The notes beneath the pieces are model-generated. The model worked only from the letters and a program-made list of their open reading frames with translations. It did no database searches and had not been told where the DNA came from. From positions 75,262-139,261 of the forward strand of contig CAKOTZ010000004.1 of NCBI GenBank assembly GCA_934120395.1: a stretch of DNA of 64,000 nucleotides. The letters run 5' to 3'. The first letter of the stretch is position 1. Every line of letters begins with the position of its first letter. The DNA is from an uncultured Clostridia bacterium (GTDB lineage: Bacteria; Bacillota; Clostridia; TANB77; CAG-508). The position numbers were made by a program, and so were the translations under genes. Below, piece after piece: positions 18,079-25,423 of the stretch.

Positions 18079-18615
18079 TTGAACAAGAAAAGAATAGAAG
18101 AATATATAAGCAAAGAAGAATTAGATTTAGACAAAATAGTAGATGATTATACTCCATACATAAGGAAAATAATAAGCAACATGGCAAGTGACAAATTAAC
18201 ACTTGAAGATAAAGAAGAAATACTTTTAGACACGTTTTTTGTATTATGGAAAAAGAGTAAAGAGAATATAAATATATATTCACTAGATGCATACATTGCA
18301 GGAATTGCAAGAAATTTAGTAAAAGAAAAATTTAAGAAATTAGACATTACGCTTAGTATTACAGATAATGAAAATATATTAAATTTTGCCTCTTACGATT
18401 TATATACAAGCGAGAGAGAAGAAATTAATGTCATGAGAGAAAAATTAAAAAATCTCAAAGAGATAGAAATAAAAATTGTGAATTTATACTACTATTCATC
18501 TAAATCTATAAAAGATATAGCTAAAGAATTAAAAATTTCGGAGACTAATGTGAAAACTAGACTGCATAGAATACGCAAAAAGATAAGAAAGGAACTAGAT
18601 AAGGGAGAGTTTTAA
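18079..18615 (+). CDS. ECF-type RNA polymerase sigma factor
   Basis: 178 aa. Region 2 is at about residues 20-85 (SLDAYIAGIARNLVKEKFK) and the region 4 HTH at about 120-175 (IKDIAKELKISETNVKTRLHRIRKKIRKELD). TTG start with AAAGGAG upstream. The DUF4179 protein starts 3 bp after its stop and is very likely its anti-sigma partner. Confidence 0.9.
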   Translation: MNKKRIEEYISKEELDLDKIVDDYTPYIRKIISNMASDKLTLEDKEEILLDTFFVLWKKSKENINIYSLDAYIAGIARNLVKEKFKKLDITLSITDNENILNFASYDLYTSEREEINVMREKLKNLKEIEIKIVNLYYYSSKSIKDIAKELKISETNVKTRLHRIRKKIRKELDKGEF

Positions 18616-18618
18616 AAT

Positions 18619-19740
18619 ATGAATGAGGATTTAAAAGAAAAATTAAAGTTTAATATAGCTATATCTCAAATAAAAGAAGAGGAGAAAATAGCTATGAAGA
18701 ACAAAAAAAGAAAATTAAATAAGGGTATTGGAATTGCTGCATGTCTTATAATTGGTACTACAGGAGTTGTATTTGCAAAAGATATAGAAAATTACGTAAA
18801 AAATTTATTTGGAGGAAATGCCAGTGATGGTGTGCAAGTTGCAGTAGAAAATAATTATGTGCAAACAGTTGAACCCACATATATAAATTCAGATGGAATA
18901 GAGATTGCAGTAGATTCATTTTTAATGGATGACTACAATTTTGATATTAATTTAAAAGTAAAGCTAGACCAAAAATATGATATAAAAAATATGCAAAATA
19001 TGATTATACCTGATTTAAAAGTTATAGACGAAAATGACGAAATAGTATTTGTAACAGGAGATTACCAAGAAGAACTTGCAAGAAAGAACAATCAAAGCGG
19101 AGAAGATTTTGAACCGTTATTCTGGGGTGGTTATGGAATAACAACAGATATAATGTCAGAACAAGAATTGGTATTTCATTTAACAGCGTATGGTTCAGAA
19201 GAGCATAAAATACCAAAGTCAAAAAAACTATATGTTGAGTTTACAAAAATTCAAATTAAGAAAGATAGTCGAGAAAATCCTATAAATACAATATATACTG
19301 GAGAATGGAAATTTACTTTAGATGTTCCAAAGGAAATGTATAATAGAGAAACAGTAGTATATAAAATGAAGTCATGCAGCGAGGAAAATATAAAGGTAAA
19401 TAATGCTACAGTTTCTAATACAGCATTTAAAATAGACATTCCAGAATTAGTAACAGATAAGGTAGATTTTGATTTATTGCGTGTAAGTCCTCCTAAAAAC
19501 ATATCAGATATGATAGCATTGCAAAAGGAATATGTAGAAACTAGTGATGGAAAAAGATTTGAAACATCAAGCAGAAGTGACGGAGACGGTGGATACAGCT
19601 TGCCACAAGGCGAAAACAAAATAGTAAACTATACACAAACATTTAATTTAACTAAATATGATGCAACAGATACTTTAAAAGTTCATATATTTACAAATAG
19701 AGGAGAAGAAATTACAATTGAATTTGAACGAAGCAAGTAA
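18619..19740 (+). CDS. DUF4179-type membrane protein, probable anti-sigma factor
   Basis: 373 aa. A short cytoplasmic N terminus (residues 1-35), one transmembrane span (GIGIAACLIIGTTGVVFA), then a large extracytoplasmic part with the DUF4179-like pattern (TYINSDGIEIAVDSFLMDDYNF) and a beta-rich C terminus. This layout is common for ECF anti-sigma proteins of Clostridia. Operon partner of the sigma factor; the signal is unknown. Confidence 0.82.
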   Translation: MNEDLKEKLKFNIAISQIKEEEKIAMKNKKRKLNKGIGIAACLIIGTTGVVFAKDIENYVKNLFGGNASDGVQVAVENNYVQTVEPTYINSDGIEIAVDSFLMDDYNFDINLKVKLDQKYDIKNMQNMIIPDLKVIDENDEIVFVTGDYQEELARKNNQSGEDFEPLFWGGYGITTDIMSEQELVFHLTAYGSEEHKIPKSKKLYVEFTKIQIKKDSRENPINTIYTGEWKFTLDVPKEMYNRETVVYKMKSCSEENIKVNNATVSNTAFKIDIPELVTDKVDFDLLRVSPPKNISDMIALQKEYVETSDGKRFETSSRSDGDGGYSLPQGENKIVNYTQTFNLTKYDATDTLKVHIFTNRGEEITIEFERSK

Positions 19741-19775
19741 AATGCAGAAATTATGGCGAAAATTTGAAAAGATAC

Positions 19776-19804
19776 TTGAAATTATTTACAATATATATTA
19801 TAAT
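19776..19804 (+). promoter_or_regulatory. Promoter of the 62-aa protein
   Basis: TTGAAA (19776-19781), 17-bp spacer, TATAAT (19799-19804). Confidence 0.65.
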
Positions 19805-19849
19805 TTAACTATGTTAAAAATATTTTTTAGACAATAGGAGGAGAATCGT

Positions 19850-20038
19850 ATGTTAGAAAAGGCAGTAAGAGGTAGTTTTTTGTCAGTATTTTTGTGTGCA
19901 TTAGTAGCACCTGTGTGCTATTCGTTAGTTGTTTTAATAGGTTTTGTATTGCCTATATCGGTTGACGTTGAAATGCTCATCACAACAATCCTAACTGCTG
20001 TTGCAGCTGTTGTTATTTCATCAGAAGTGATGAAATAA
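19850..20038 (+). CDS. 62-aa two-span membrane peptide
   Basis: Two hydrophobic segments (FLSVFLCALVAPVCYSLVVLI near the start, MLITTILTAVAAVVIS near the end), short charged ends. Good ribosome site (AGGAGG) and its own promoter and terminator make it a real single-gene unit. No family recognised. Confidence 0.65.
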   Translation: MLEKAVRGSFLSVFLCALVAPVCYSLVVLIGFVLPISVDVEMLITTILTAVAAVVISSEVMK

Positions 20039-20059
20039 CAATTAATTAACTTCTATTTT

Positions 20060-20092
20060 AAAAGCCTATCCATTATTTGGAAAGGCTTTTTT
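20060..20092. terminator. Intrinsic terminator between convergent genes
   Basis: AAAAGCCT...AGGCTTTT with inner CCA/TGG and T-runs; serves the 62-aa gene and, on the minus strand, the 86-aa gene. Confidence 0.8.
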
Positions 20093-20353
20093 CTATACAT
20101 TAAATTTTTCTTTATAACATTGTTCAATAATTTGATTTTTTTCATCTTCAGTTAATTCTCTTTTACTTTCTTCAATGTGATTATTAATCCTATTAACAAT
20201 ATTTTCCATAGTAGTATCTAGCTTTTTAGTAGAATAAATTCTTTTATCGAGTGACATTTTCTTATATGCTTTTTCAGCTCTATCGGCAAAGAAATATACT
20301 GCAATTGCCATACCTAAAATAATTCCTAAACCAAAGTATATATAAATTTCCAT
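20093..20353 (-). CDS. Small membrane-anchored protein
   Basis: 86 aa. N-terminal transmembrane segment (IYFGLGIILGMAIAVYFF) followed by a charged helical tail (DTTMENIVNRINNHIEESK). The ATG at 20362 abuts the ribosome site AGGAG, so ATG 20353 with nine bases of spacing is preferred. No family recognised. It lies 19 bp after the thioesterase on the same strand, so probably co-transcribed. Confidence 0.65.
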   Translation of the reverse strand: MEIYIYFGLGIILGMAIAVYFFADRAEKAYKKMSLDKRIYSTKKLDTTMENIVNRINNHIEESKRELTEDEKNQIIEQCYKEKFNV

Positions 20354-20372
20354 ATTTATCATCTCCTATATA

Positions 20373-20783
20373 TTAAGTATTATCTAATTCATGTATTAAA
20401 ATTGTATTAAATTCAGGATAGTCTTTTTTAATTCTTATAGGCAAACCATGGCTATTTGTAAAACAATGTTCCGTTTCGCCAAAGGCAACAAATTCATTTT
20501 CCTTAAGCATTGTATATTCAATTTTTAGGCGTAGACCGTTGTATTGTTTTAGTTTAATATTAATACTAATAACGTCATTAAATGTAGTATTTTTTTTGTA
20601 TTGGCAATTGACTGCCAAAGTAGGTGAGATCATACCTAAATCTTCACATTTTTTGTAGCTCCAACCCATATTTTCCATCCATGCAACTCTAGCTTCTTCC
20701 ATAAATCTAATGTAATTTGAATGATGTGTTATTCCCATTTTATCTGTTTCGTAATACTGAACTTTGTGTTTGTAGGTGTACAT
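20373..20783 (-). CDS. Hotdog-fold acyl-CoA thioesterase (YbgC/FadM-like)
   Basis: 136 aa, the usual length of 4-hydroxybenzoyl-CoA thioesterase-like proteins. The active-site region reads YYETDKMGITHHSNYIRFMEEAR, equivalent to the family's Asp-x-x-Gly-x-x-x-x-x-x-Tyr motif, and LRLKIEYTMLKENE fits the hotdog beta strands. It probably hydrolyses an acyl-CoA thioester; substrate unknown. ATG 20783 has GGAGG five bases upstream; an earlier TTG overlaps that site. Confidence 0.85.
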   Translation of the reverse strand: MYTYKHKVQYYETDKMGITHHSNYIRFMEEARVAWMENMGWSYKKCEDLGMISPTLAVNCQYKKNTTFNDVISINIKLKQYNGLRLKIEYTMLKENEFVAFGETEHCFTNSHGLPIRIKKDYPEFNTILIHELDNT

Positions 20784-20893
20784 TGCTTCCTCCAATCATT
20801 ATATAAATGTTGATTATTTATTGTAATATATTTTTTGAAAATTTGCAAGCAATGATAAATGGTTATATTTTCTGCTTTTTTTGTAATTTGTAC

Positions 20894-20922
20894 TTTACAG
20901 GTTCAAAATAATAATATAAAAT
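20894..20922 (+). promoter_or_regulatory. Shared pilin promoter, copy A1
   Basis: TTTACA, 17-bp spacer, TAAAAT. The same promoter and about 100-nt leader precede all four prepilin-like genes. The leader holds ATAGAATTAC (from 20940) pairing with GTAATTTTAT (to 20992) around a conserved loop with GCTTGAAGATGGATAA, then AAAGGAAAGAGG as ribosome site. Confidence 0.7.
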
Positions 20923-21020
20923 GTATTCAAATAATTAACATAGAATTACATAATATTGCTTGAAGATGGATAAACTAAAATAGTAATTTTATTAGAAATA
21001 CAAAGGAAAGAGGTATAAAA

Positions 21021-22298
21021 ATGAACTTGAAAAGTAACAAAGCAATCACATTGGTAGCATTAATAATAACGATAATCATATTGCTAATACTAGCGGGCGT
21101 GAGTTTATCAATGATACTAGGAGATAATGGCTTAATTAATAAGGCGAAGTCAAGTGTGAATGCATACCAACAAGCAGCATTAAATGAACAAAATTTACTA
21201 CAAAGTATAGAAGATTACATGGGTAATTACGGCTTGCCTGACAATACACCAACTACACCAGCTGGAACACATGTAAAACCACCAGCAAAGTGGCTAGGAA
21301 CAATAGTAGATGCAGTAGCAGATGGAAAAGGCAACACATTTCCAGTGCCAAAGAGCTTTTATTACGTAGGAGGGGATTACTCAAACGGAGTAATTATCTC
21401 AGACGACCCAGCAGATGCATATGATGGAACAACAGACAAAACAACATGGGAATATACAACAAACTTGGTAGGTAATCAATTTATATGGATACCATGTACA
21501 CCTTCAGAATATATAAAAACAAGTTGGGGCATGGTATATGGAGGCTATGATGCAGAGAGTGGAGCAGGAGCCGAAATGATGCAAGTAGCCAAATATGGAG
21601 GATTTTATGTAGCAAGATATGAAGCTGGCTTGGCAGATACAATAACAGAATATACAGGAAATCAACTATACAATGGTACAAGTAGTCCTAAGGGATATAA
21701 CTCTGTAGGAATACCAAAGTCAAAAGCAGGAGAATTACCATGGATATTTATCAGTCAAATAAATAGCAAAAAAAGTGCAGAAAACATGTACAATACAGAT
21801 GAAAAACACTCAGACTATGTAACAAGTGGATTAATAACGGGAACCCAGTGGGATGTAATGTTAAATAGATTTATTGGAACAACAAATCAAAATGGATTAA
21901 CATTTACGGAAACAGATATGAAAAATTCAAGTGAATGGGGAAATTATTACAGTAATAATTTAACATATACAGGAAGAACAGCAATATTATTTGAAAGTGG
22001 ATCTAATTGGTATATAAGCTCATGGGGAAAAAAACAAATAGATGCGTTAACAAAAACAAATACACGTACAGAATACACAACAGGAGCATGTAAAGTTACA
22101 GAAGCATATCACACTTACGATGTAGCAGGAAATGTATGGGAATGGACGGAAGAAACTGGACAAGTTAGTAATTATCGAGTTGTTCGTGGGGGATCGTGCA
22201 GATATGATGGGGATCCAGCGTGTTCACGTGCTGGTGATAATATTGCTTCAAAGGTAGGTTTTAATACTGGATTTCGTGTAGTATTGTATATAAAATAA
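21021..22298 (+). CDS. Prepilin-like surface protein A1 with FGE-like C-terminal domain
   Basis: 425 aa. The N terminus is a class III-type prepilin leader: KSNKA, then ITLVALIITIIILLILAG as the hydrophobic stalk, with Ala where most prepilins have Gly before the cut. After a helical stalk comes a formylglycine-generating-enzyme/sulfatase-modifying fold used as a lectin-like domain: GNQFIWIPC, GGFYVARYEAG, DVAGNVWEWT, RGGS, GFRVVLYIK. In this setting it is a display scaffold, not an enzyme; the last 35 residues before GFRVV differ strongly from A2. A hairpin terminator follows. No pilus assembly genes are in the window. Confidence 0.85.
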   Translation: MNLKSNKAITLVALIITIIILLILAGVSLSMILGDNGLINKAKSSVNAYQQAALNEQNLLQSIEDYMGNYGLPDNTPTTPAGTHVKPPAKWLGTIVDAVADGKGNTFPVPKSFYYVGGDYSNGVIISDDPADAYDGTTDKTTWEYTTNLVGNQFIWIPCTPSEYIKTSWGMVYGGYDAESGAGAEMMQVAKYGGFYVARYEAGLADTITEYTGNQLYNGTSSPKGYNSVGIPKSKAGELPWIFISQINSKKSAENMYNTDEKHSDYVTSGLITGTQWDVMLNRFIGTTNQNGLTFTETDMKNSSEWGNYYSNNLTYTGRTAILFESGSNWYISSWGKKQIDALTKTNTRTEYTTGACKVTEAYHTYDVAGNVWEWTEETGQVSNYRVVRGGSCRYDGDPACSRAGDNIASKVGFNTGFRVVLYIK

Positions 22299-22300
22299 TT

Positions 22301-22346
22301 TAACACACAAGTTTGATATAGAGATATATTGGATTTGTGTGTTTTT
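22301..22346 (+). terminator. Terminator after pilin A1
   Basis: AACACACAA pairs with TTGTGTGTT (about 22-nt loop), followed by T's. A similar hairpin is at 25141-25179. Confidence 0.65.
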
Positions 22347-22365
22347 GCTAACTACCGTGTTAGCG

Positions 22366-22518
22366 CCTACACAAAATATATGAAAATTTAGCCGTTCCGT
22401 TCTCCAAGGCGTTTGAACAATAGCCTTTTCAATTTTTATTGAACACATTCTAAACTTGTGGAGTGAATGAATGCTTCAAGGTCGAACTCACTTTTAAATT
22501 TTATATATTTTGTGTAGG
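22366..22518. mobile_element. 153-bp inverted-repeat (MITE-like) element
   Basis: CCTACACAAAATATATGAAA... (22366-22390) and its near-perfect reverse complement ending TTTTGTGTAGG (22495-22518) bound about 100 bp with no gene. A fragment of one end is at 25199-25217. No target duplication is clear. Confidence 0.5.
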
Positions 22519-22700
22519 CTAGGAAGAGGCGGTTTAGTGACTTAAACCTAGCAATGCATTAGCGAGAAGAACAAATATATTTTTGAAATGAGGTTTTCCG
22601 TGGGGACCGCTGAGAGCTGTTAATTGCGAAAGCAATGTTACAGCTCCAGTGGGAAGAACCGAATGAAAAAAATGATATTTGTGATAAATCGCGGAAAAGT
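22519..22700 (+). other. Long imperfect hairpin element, full copy
   Basis: Nested arms: GCGA/TCGC, ACAAATAT/ATATTTGT, TTTTT/AAAAA, GGTTTTCC/GGAAGAACC, CCGCTG/CAGTGG, GAGCTGT/ACAGCTC, ATTGC/GCAAT around a GAAA tetraloop (22561-22693). Tandem G-A mismatches next to the GG/CC steps resemble kink-turn elements. A shorter copy lies at 26730-26859. No coding frame fits. Probable structured RNA or a mobile palindrome. Confidence 0.55.
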
Positions 22701-22714
22701 GTCAAGAAACAAAA

Positions 22715-22742
22715 AGCTTACCATACAAAGGTAAGTTTTTTA
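22715..22742 (+). terminator. CTTACC/GGTAAG terminator, copy 1
   Basis: CTTACC and GGTAAG with T-run. The same hairpin recurs before A2 (25259-25285) and B2 (26876-26904), always just upstream of the pilin promoter. Confidence 0.75.
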
Positions 22743-22761
22743 TATTTTTGGTAAATTGTAC

Positions 22762-22790
22762 TTTACAAGTTCAAAATAATATTATAAAAT
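22762..22790 (+). promoter_or_regulatory. Shared pilin promoter, copy B1
   Basis: TTTACA, 17-bp spacer, TAAAAT; the leader matches the other copies, with ATAGAATT pairing with AATTCTAT. Confidence 0.7.
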
Positions 22791-22888
22791 ACTGTTAACT
22801 AATTAACATAGAATTACATAATATTGCTTGAAGATGGATAAGCTAAAATTGCAATTCTATTAGAAATACAAAGGAAAGAGGTATAAAA

Positions 22889-23818
22889 ATGAACTTGAAA
22901 AGTAACAAAGCAATCACATTAGTAGCATTGATAATAACAATAATTATATTGCTAATATTGGCAGGAGTGAGTTTATCAATGGTACTAGGAGAAAATGGAT
23001 TAATCAACAAGGCTCAATCAAGTGTAGACAAATATCAATATAGTAGTGAAAATGAGCAGAATTTATTAAATCAAATAGAGGAATATTTGGACGGCAAGGG
23101 ACTTGGTCCATCAATAAGCAATACAGAATCATATGTTGGGAAATATGCAGATGTAGACGGAGATGGAATAGTAGATGGAGTAATATATGCAGATTTGGCA
23201 GTAGGAGGAAGTGGAACGTGGAATAATAGTAATGGAGCATATACAATACCAAAGATAACCACTGGATTAAAAGAGTATTGTGTAAGTAAAAAATCATATA
23301 CAAATGCAATAAATGGCGAACAAGAAGTAATAAGAGCAAAAACAACAAATGGTACATCAAGATTTTATGTAATGGCGTTAACAGATATAGATGGGAAACA
23401 AAATGGAACAATTTATGATTGGTACAATGCTGCATATGGCAAAATGAATGATTATGCAAGTACAACATCAGGAGATTTTGGAACAGGAGCAAGCAATACA
23501 ACAAATATGTTAGCAAAGTGGAATGCAAAAGCTTATACACAAAATGCTTGTTCAAGTCATAAGGATTTGTGGGGACAAATACAAGAGGAGGTAAATAAAG
23601 GTTGGTATGTGCCATCAAGAGCAGAATGGTCAGCCTTTGCGGCTAATTTGGGAATAAATGCATCAAATTATACAAGCAAGGGACTTAGCAATGGAAATTG
23701 GTCGTCGTCGCAGTATGGTAATGGCAATGCGTGGTGTGCTGTCTTCATTTACAATAATATAAACGATAGTCGTATCAATTACTGCTACTACTATGTGCGC
23801 TTGGGCACGACTTTCTAA
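22889..23818 (+). CDS. Prepilin-like surface protein B1 with lectin-like variable C terminus
   Basis: 309 aa. Same prepilin leader as A1. After the stalk comes a calcium-loop-like segment (DVDGDGIVDGV), then a C-terminal domain resembling the Fibrobacter-major-paralogous C-type-lectin fold (GWYVPSRAEWSAFAANL, WSSSQY, final VRLGTTF). From TAT after WSSSQ to the VRLG codons, 24 of 27 codons end in C or T, unlike the A-ending codons elsewhere; this is the signature of a DGR variable region derived from AAY codons. The first ~518 nt are identical to B2 by eye. No reverse transcriptase is nearby. Confidence 0.83.
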   Translation: MNLKSNKAITLVALIITIIILLILAGVSLSMVLGENGLINKAQSSVDKYQYSSENEQNLLNQIEEYLDGKGLGPSISNTESYVGKYADVDGDGIVDGVIYADLAVGGSGTWNNSNGAYTIPKITTGLKEYCVSKKSYTNAINGEQEVIRAKTTNGTSRFYVMALTDIDGKQNGTIYDWYNAAYGKMNDYASTTSGDFGTGASNTTNMLAKWNAKAYTQNACSSHKDLWGQIQEEVNKGWYVPSRAEWSAFAANLGINASNYTSKGLSNGNWSSSQYGNGNAWCAVFIYNNINDSRINYCYYYVRLGTTF

Positions 23819-23843
23819 TTTTGTAAAAATTTTTGATAAACTA

Positions 23844-23957
23844 TTGATATTCTAACAAAAACTATGTATAATAAAAATAGAAAATGAGAACCACGAAAGT
23901 GGTTGCCGTAAATAGATAAACCATTTACTCGGTCAAAAGCAGAATGGTTTATTTTTT
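23844..23957 (+). ncRNA. Candidate small RNA 1 with promoter and terminator
   Basis: Promoter TTGATA (23844), 17 bp, TATAAT (23867). The transcript would start near 23879 and carry hairpin ACCAC-GAAA-GTGGT (23890-23903), then a terminator with stem ATAAACCATT/AATGGTTTAT, loop TACTCGGTCAAAAGCAG, and T6. CCGTAAAT upstream can pair with ATTTACTCGG in the loop, giving an alternative fold. Copy 2 at 27994-28110 has the same loop with three paired changes in the stem. Confidence 0.65.
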
Positions 23958-23980
23958 ATTGCCTAAGAAGTAGGTAACAA

Positions 23981-24043
23981 ATGATGGCTAACAAGGCAAA
24001 ATTTATGATAGTAATACCAACTAATCCGAAGAAAAGAAGGTAA
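23981..24043 (+). CDS. Possible 20-aa cationic peptide
   Basis: ATGATGGCTAACAAGGC opens a frame encoding MMANKAKFMIVIPTNPKKRR. It starts within the second conserved hairpin (TTGCCT/AGGCAA) after small RNA 1. A weak AGGT ribosome site is present. In copy 2 (28134) the same start reads into a different tail. It resembles type I toxins only in being small, hydrophobic and basic; coding is uncertain. Confidence 0.2.
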   Translation: MMANKAKFMIVIPTNPKKRR

Positions 24044-24100
24044 GTAACATAATATTTTGAATAAAATATAATTAAATTGCATAAATTAACAATATAATTG

Positions 24101-24252
24101 TTGACAAGTATAAAACAAAATGTTACAATTATATCACCAGAAGGGATACAACCCTTTGTTCGGTCGATAGCTGGATACTGATTTTTTTAATTAAGCGTAT
24201 GTTAAGTACGTCAGTCCAGTTGGGAAGAGAGCTTAGGCTCTCTTTTCTTTTT
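24101..24252 (+). ncRNA. Candidate small RNA 3, about 115 nt
   Basis: Consensus promoter TTGACA (24101), 17 bp, TACAAT (24124). The RNA would start near 24136: CCAG...CTGG encloses hairpin AAGGG/CCCTT and the motif TTTGTTCGGTCGATAGCTG, close to the loop of small RNAs 1 and 2. CTGGATACTGA can pair with TCAGTCCAG (bulged). It ends in a perfect terminator AAGAGAGC-TTAG-GCTCTCTT plus T's. No reading frame of note. It is convergent with the DUF3800 gene. Confidence 0.7.
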
Positions 24253-25000
24253 ATGGCAAAATTATTTTGTAGTTTATAAAGTCCGTTCTTTTAGAAAATT
24301 CTAATAAATCATCAATATTATTTAAGTATAACTTTCTAACTGAACCAGCTACTAAATCAGCAGCTTGAATTAAATAACTTCTTTCGGATTTTTGATAACA
24401 TATATTTACTTCTAAGTCTGAAAAGACAATAGGAGTATGAGAAGTACCATAATTATAGTTTATAATACCATATTTCAATTCTTCAATAATGCCATCTTTT
24501 AAGTTGTAATATCCATTAGTTTTTGTTGTTTGTTCATCAATATTGAGTATAAGTCTTAGTGGTTTGTATGGATTAATTTTTTCTTTCTTAATTAAACCTT
24601 TTATAGTCTGTTTTATTAGCAATTTTAAAGCGTAATCTAAAAATCGTCCTCTAGAAGCGGTATTTTCTTTTATATTAGGATAAACTTTTTCATTGTTAAT
24701 AATACAACATAAAATAGAATATTTTTTTATATAATTCATAAGTTGTCTACAATGTTTCGGTTTTAACATATTATGTTTAATTTCTGGACAGGATTTATTA
24801 CTAGTACATGTTAGTATATTAGAATTACAATATTTACATCTAATATTTTGAACAATACTTTTATATTGAGTAATAAATTTATCTTTTTCGATTTTTGATG
24901 TAAATACTAATCCTGCATATATTGAAACCTTTTCAGTAGATACTAATTTCCCTGAATCATCAATATTAATGTATATAATTTGTTCATCTTTATTTTCCAT
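24251..25000 (-). CDS. DUF3800-family protein
   Basis: 249 aa. The N-terminal IYINIDDSGKL is the DxSG motif of DUF3800, and the C-terminal YLIQAADLVAGSVRK is its QxADxxAG motif; together they suggest an RNase H-like metal site. A Cys cluster (CKYCNSNILTC...C, residues about 55-70) may bind zinc. Members are common in phages and defence islands, with no settled activity. It separates the two A-B pilin units and abuts small RNA 3. Confidence 0.82.
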   Translation of the reverse strand: MENKDEQIIYINIDDSGKLVSTEKVSIYAGLVFTSKIEKDKFITQYKSIVQNIRCKYCNSNILTCTSNKSCPEIKHNMLKPKHCRQLMNYIKKYSILCCIINNEKVYPNIKENTASRGRFLDYALKLLIKQTIKGLIKKEKINPYKPLRLILNIDEQTTKTNGYYNLKDGIIEELKYGIINYNYGTSHTPIVFSDLEVNICYQKSERSYLIQAADLVAGSVRKLYLNNIDDLLEFSKRTDFINYKIILP

Positions 25001-25140
25001 TGTTATATCCCCTTAATTTATTTATGTTTTTAAAAGTCTCTTTTTAATTGTTTTACTATTTATTCTCATTTTCATAAACAATACTATATAATAATTTTCC
25101 ATATAATGCAAGTAAAAAACAAAAAAATTGTCATAAATAC

Positions 25141-25179
25141 AAAACACACGAGTTGATTATCCAAAACTTGTGTGTTTTT
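25141..25179 (+). terminator. Orphan terminator hairpin
   Basis: AACACAC...AGTT/AACT...GTGTGTT followed by T's; related to the one after pilin A1 although no gene precedes it on this strand, so it marks the duplicated unit. Confidence 0.5.
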
Positions 25180-25198
25180 GCTAACAACTGTGTTACCG

Positions 25199-25217
25199 CC
25201 TACACAAAAATATATAA
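25199..25217. repeat. Solo end of the MITE-like element
   Basis: CCTACACAAAAATATAT matches the left end at 22366 with one extra A. The flanking GCTAAC...GTTA is also shared, so the unit here has lost the body of the element. The rest of 25001-25423 holds terminators and the A2 promoter only. Confidence 0.5.
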
Positions 25218-25296
25218 TGCAGTTTGAGCGGACTGAAGAAGAAAATCAAGAAACAAAAAGCTTACCATACAAAGGTAAGTTTTTTGTTATTTATAC

Positions 25297-25325
25297 TTTA
25301 CAAGTTCAAAATAATAATATAAAAT
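25297..25325 (+). promoter_or_regulatory. Shared pilin promoter, copy A2
   Basis: TTTACA, 17-bp spacer, TAAAAT; leader with AGAATTAC pairing with GTAATTCT. Confidence 0.7.
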
Positions 25326-25423
25326 GTATTCAAATAATTAACATAGAATTACATAATATTGCTTGAAGATGGATAAACTAAAATAGTAATTCTGTTAGAA
25401 ATACAAAGGAAAGAGGTATAAAA

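Noticed and set aside
20923..21020. Known riboswitch (c-di-GMP I or II) in the pilin leaders
   Set aside because: The conserved core sequences of those classes are absent; only an unassigned hairpin is seen.
22519..22700. Group II intron remnant
   Set aside because: No GTGYG 5' end and no domain V consensus.
23004..23618. Long minus-strand frames opposite the B genes (also 27166-27663)
   Set aside because: Leu/His-rich shadow translations of the coding strand with no ribosome site or domain.
24136..24250. SRP RNA, 6S RNA or tmRNA
   Set aside because: None of the conserved cores (for example GGAAGGAAGC of SRP) is present.
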